Assembly (NCBI GenBank): GCA_009829735.1 | Contig: CM020619.1 | Location: 23,337,554 to 23,401,553 of the forward strand | Length of the DNA stretch: 64,000 nt | From: Pyropia yezoensis | Taxonomy: Eukaryota > Rhodophyta > Bangiophyceae > Bangiales > Bangiaceae | Direction: 5' to 3' | Shown: piece after piece, positions 62,661 through 64,000 of the stretch | How positions within the stretch are numbered: the stretch's first letter is position 1 | Layout: each line of letters begins with the position of its first letter | Made by a program: the position numbers and the translations under genes | The notes under the pieces: model-generated | Told to the model about the DNA's origin: nothing | What the model saw: the letters and a program-made list of their open reading frames with translations, nothing else | Databases searched by the model: none

Positions 62661-64000
62661 ATGGCAAGCGCCCTGCCAGCCGGCTCGGCTGCCGTCGCCT
62701 CTGTCGCTGCCGCCGAAGCAGCTGCCACGCTGCAGCTGGCCATTGTCCGATGGCGGCCGCACACGCTGCTGCTGGCCTTGCCCAACACAGATGCCCGCGG
62801 GGAGGGGGGAAGCCGTGGTGCCGGTGGTGGCGGGGGCGTCGGTGGTGGCGGCAGCAAGGCGGCCACGTCGACCGACCCCCCCCCCCCCGCCGAGCCGTCA
62901 GTCCCCCCCTCCGTACCGGCCAGCGGCGCGGCGGCGAGCCCGACCGGTGCCGGTCCCGCCGCCGGCGCCGGCGTCGACGCGCGGGGCTTTGCCACCGACG
63001 GCACGCGCCTGGCGTTTGCGTCACACAAGGCGTACGCGGCGCACTTTGGGCCGCTCCTCCTCGGGGAGCTCCGCGCCGAGCTGGCCGCGGCGGCGGAAAA
63101 GTTTGCGCGCGCCCCCGCCCTCGTCGCGTCGCCCGCGCCACGCGCCCACGGCGGCGGCGGCGGCGGCGACGGCGGCCGGGGTGGCGGCCGGGGGGGGCGC
63201 AGGGGCGGTGGGGGTGGTGGAAGGGGAGGGGGCGGCGGTGCTTTCGATGACGACGCCGTCGGCACGGCTGTGCGGGTCCACGTGCTGTCTGCCCTGGCCG
63301 CCCCCGCCCCCGCCTGGGGTGTCGTTGCCCGCGTAGCGGCGCCCGGCGGCGGGGACCTCCGCCTCCACACTGGCGATGTTGTCGCCGTGTGGACGCTTCA
63401 CCTTCAGGATAGGGCGGGCGGTGACGGCGCCCCCATCCCGCGCCGGGCGCTCATGGCGGTGGTTCTCCGGGCAGAGGCGGGTCAGCCGGCCAAGCTGCGG
63501 CTACTCCACCGGCCGCGGCCAGGGGTGCCCGTCGCGGAAGCGGGGGTGGACACAGATCTACCCGCCACGGCGGGCGCCAACTCGGGTCGTGGTGGCGGCG
63601 GCGTAGGGGATGGCGCCGCCGATGCGGGCGGCGCCTTGTCGGCCGCCGACGAGGCGGTCGTCCGCCCGCGGGGCGGGGAGGAGGTGTGGGTGCTCCTCCG
63701 GTTGGGCGGCATTGTCACCGTACAGCGGGAGTACATGGCGGTGGCGCGTCTCCGTGGTGCGCCGCTGCTGCCAGCCCTCCTCCGCCCGCGGCCAGAGGGT
63801 GCCCCCGCCACGTCAGCCGACGCGTCCCACGCGCGGCGGTACGCCGTGCGGGTGGCGAAAGCGACGGGCCTCAACGCATCTCAGGGGGGGGCGGTGGCCG
63901 ATATAGCTGCTGCGGGGGGCCTTTCTGTCTTGCAGGGGCCACCCGGCACCGGCAAGACCCGGACGACGCTCGCGCTGCTCAACGTCCTTCACTCGGCGCG
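62661..64000 (+). CDS. SEN1/senataxin-like SF1B helicase, N-terminal part (3' partial)
   Basis: A continuous frame from ATG 62661 runs off the window (446 codons shown). Features in order: an Ala-rich start; a Gly/Pro-rich linker; FASHKAYAAHFGPLLLGELR (matching the F-x-PLLLEELRA block ahead of SEN1/senataxin helicase cores); a Gly/Arg-rich RGG-like insert (about residues 155-190); a beta-rich stretch with TGDVVAVWTLHLQD; VQREYMAVARL (REYxAL-type motif); ATGLNASQGGAVADI (Q-motif LNxSQ); and Walker A LQGPPGTGKTRTT at about 424-435. These helicases unwind RNA:DNA hybrids in the nucleus and help end transcription. UPF1-like or other SF1B relatives are less likely because of the PLLLGELR block. 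The remaining helicase motifs (DEAA, III-VI) lie outside. No intron seen so far. Confidence 0.85.
   Translation, partial: MASALPAGSAAVASVAAAEAAATLQLAIVRWRPHTLLLALPNTDARGEGGSRGAGGGGGVGGGGSKAATSTDPPPPAEPSVPPSVPASGAAASPTGAGPAAGAGVDARGFATDGTRLAFASHKAYAAHFGPLLLGELRAELAAAAEKFARAPALVASPAPRAHGGGGGGDGGRGGGRGGRRGGGGGGRGGGGGAFDDDAVGTAVRVHVLSALAAPAPAWGVVARVAAPGGGDLRLHTGDVVAVWTLHLQDRAGGDGAPIPRRALMAVVLRAEAGQPAKLRLLHRPRPGVPVAEAGVDTDLPATAGANSGRGGGGVGDGAADAGGALSAADEAVVRPRGGEEVWVLLRLGGIVTVQREYMAVARLRGAPLLPALLRPRPEGAPATSADASHARRYAVRVAKATGLNASQGGAVADIAAAGGLSVLQGPPGTGKTRTTLALLNVLHSA

Noticed and set aside
61919-63250. 443-codon + frame overlapping the helicase start
   Set aside because: Arg-rich shadow; the frame from 62661 contains the SEN1-type block and Walker A.

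Overview
The window reads as nuclear DNA of a very GC-rich eukaryote with compact, intron-poor genes buried in transposon-rich, low-complexity DNA. Evidence: introns with GT-AG borders, a chromodomain Ty3/gypsy remnant, PIF/Harbinger, Tc1 and MULE transposases, an intact Ty1/copia element, and Ala/Gly/Pro-rich host proteins with GC-rich third codon positions. My best guess is a bangiophycean red alga (Porphyra/Pyropia type). That is inference from composition and gene style, and another GC-rich alga is not excluded.

Layout. 0-4.8 kb: two-gene PIF/Harbinger transposon, with a Myb/SANT-like ORF1 (+) facing a DDE transposase (-) that carries one frameshift. 4.8-8.2 kb: mostly empty, with a striking hairpin. 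8.2-10.2 kb: cytochrome P450 (-) with one intron. 10.2-16.6 kb: GC-rich filler, four small inverted-repeat elements (two nested) and the tail of a dead alpha-carbonic anhydrase. 16.6-19.4 kb: a 232-bp tandem repeat. 19.4-21.4 kb: DIRS/gag-like retroelement debris. 22.3-24.0 kb: an unrecognised Cys-rich, probably spliced gene. 25.0-26.1 kb: Tc1/IS630-type transposase (-) with one amber codon. 28.1-28.8 kb: DIRS-type reverse transcriptase fragment. 29.4-30.0 kb: a tiny LTR element (TRIM) whose 201-bp LTRs carry a tRNA-like Pol III promoter. 30.2-32.1 kb: a 642-aa ORF of unknown function, convergent with a broken chromodomain gypsy pol at 32.2-34.8 kb. 34.8-35.4 kb: inverted-repeat element at the gypsy break. 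36.2-38.8 kb: GC minisatellite. 43.5-43.9 kb: dead RING-H2 gene. 44.5-48.5 kb: five-exon MULE transposase gene (-). 50.5-56.9 kb: whole-looking Ty1/copia element with identical LTRs and a 5-bp target duplication. 58.9-61.7 kb: DENN-domain protein. 62.7 kb to the end: N-terminal part of a SEN1/senataxin-type helicase that runs off the window.

Only three genes look like working host genes: the P450 (oxidative metabolism), the DENN protein (probable Rab exchange factor) and the SEN1-like helicase (RNA:DNA hybrid and transcription-termination work). They are unrelated in function and share no operon-like logic. Nearly everything else is mobile DNA at different ages, often nested. The copia insertion is essentially new, the TRIM is somewhat older (about 3% LTR divergence), and the gypsy, DIRS and host pseudogenes are old.
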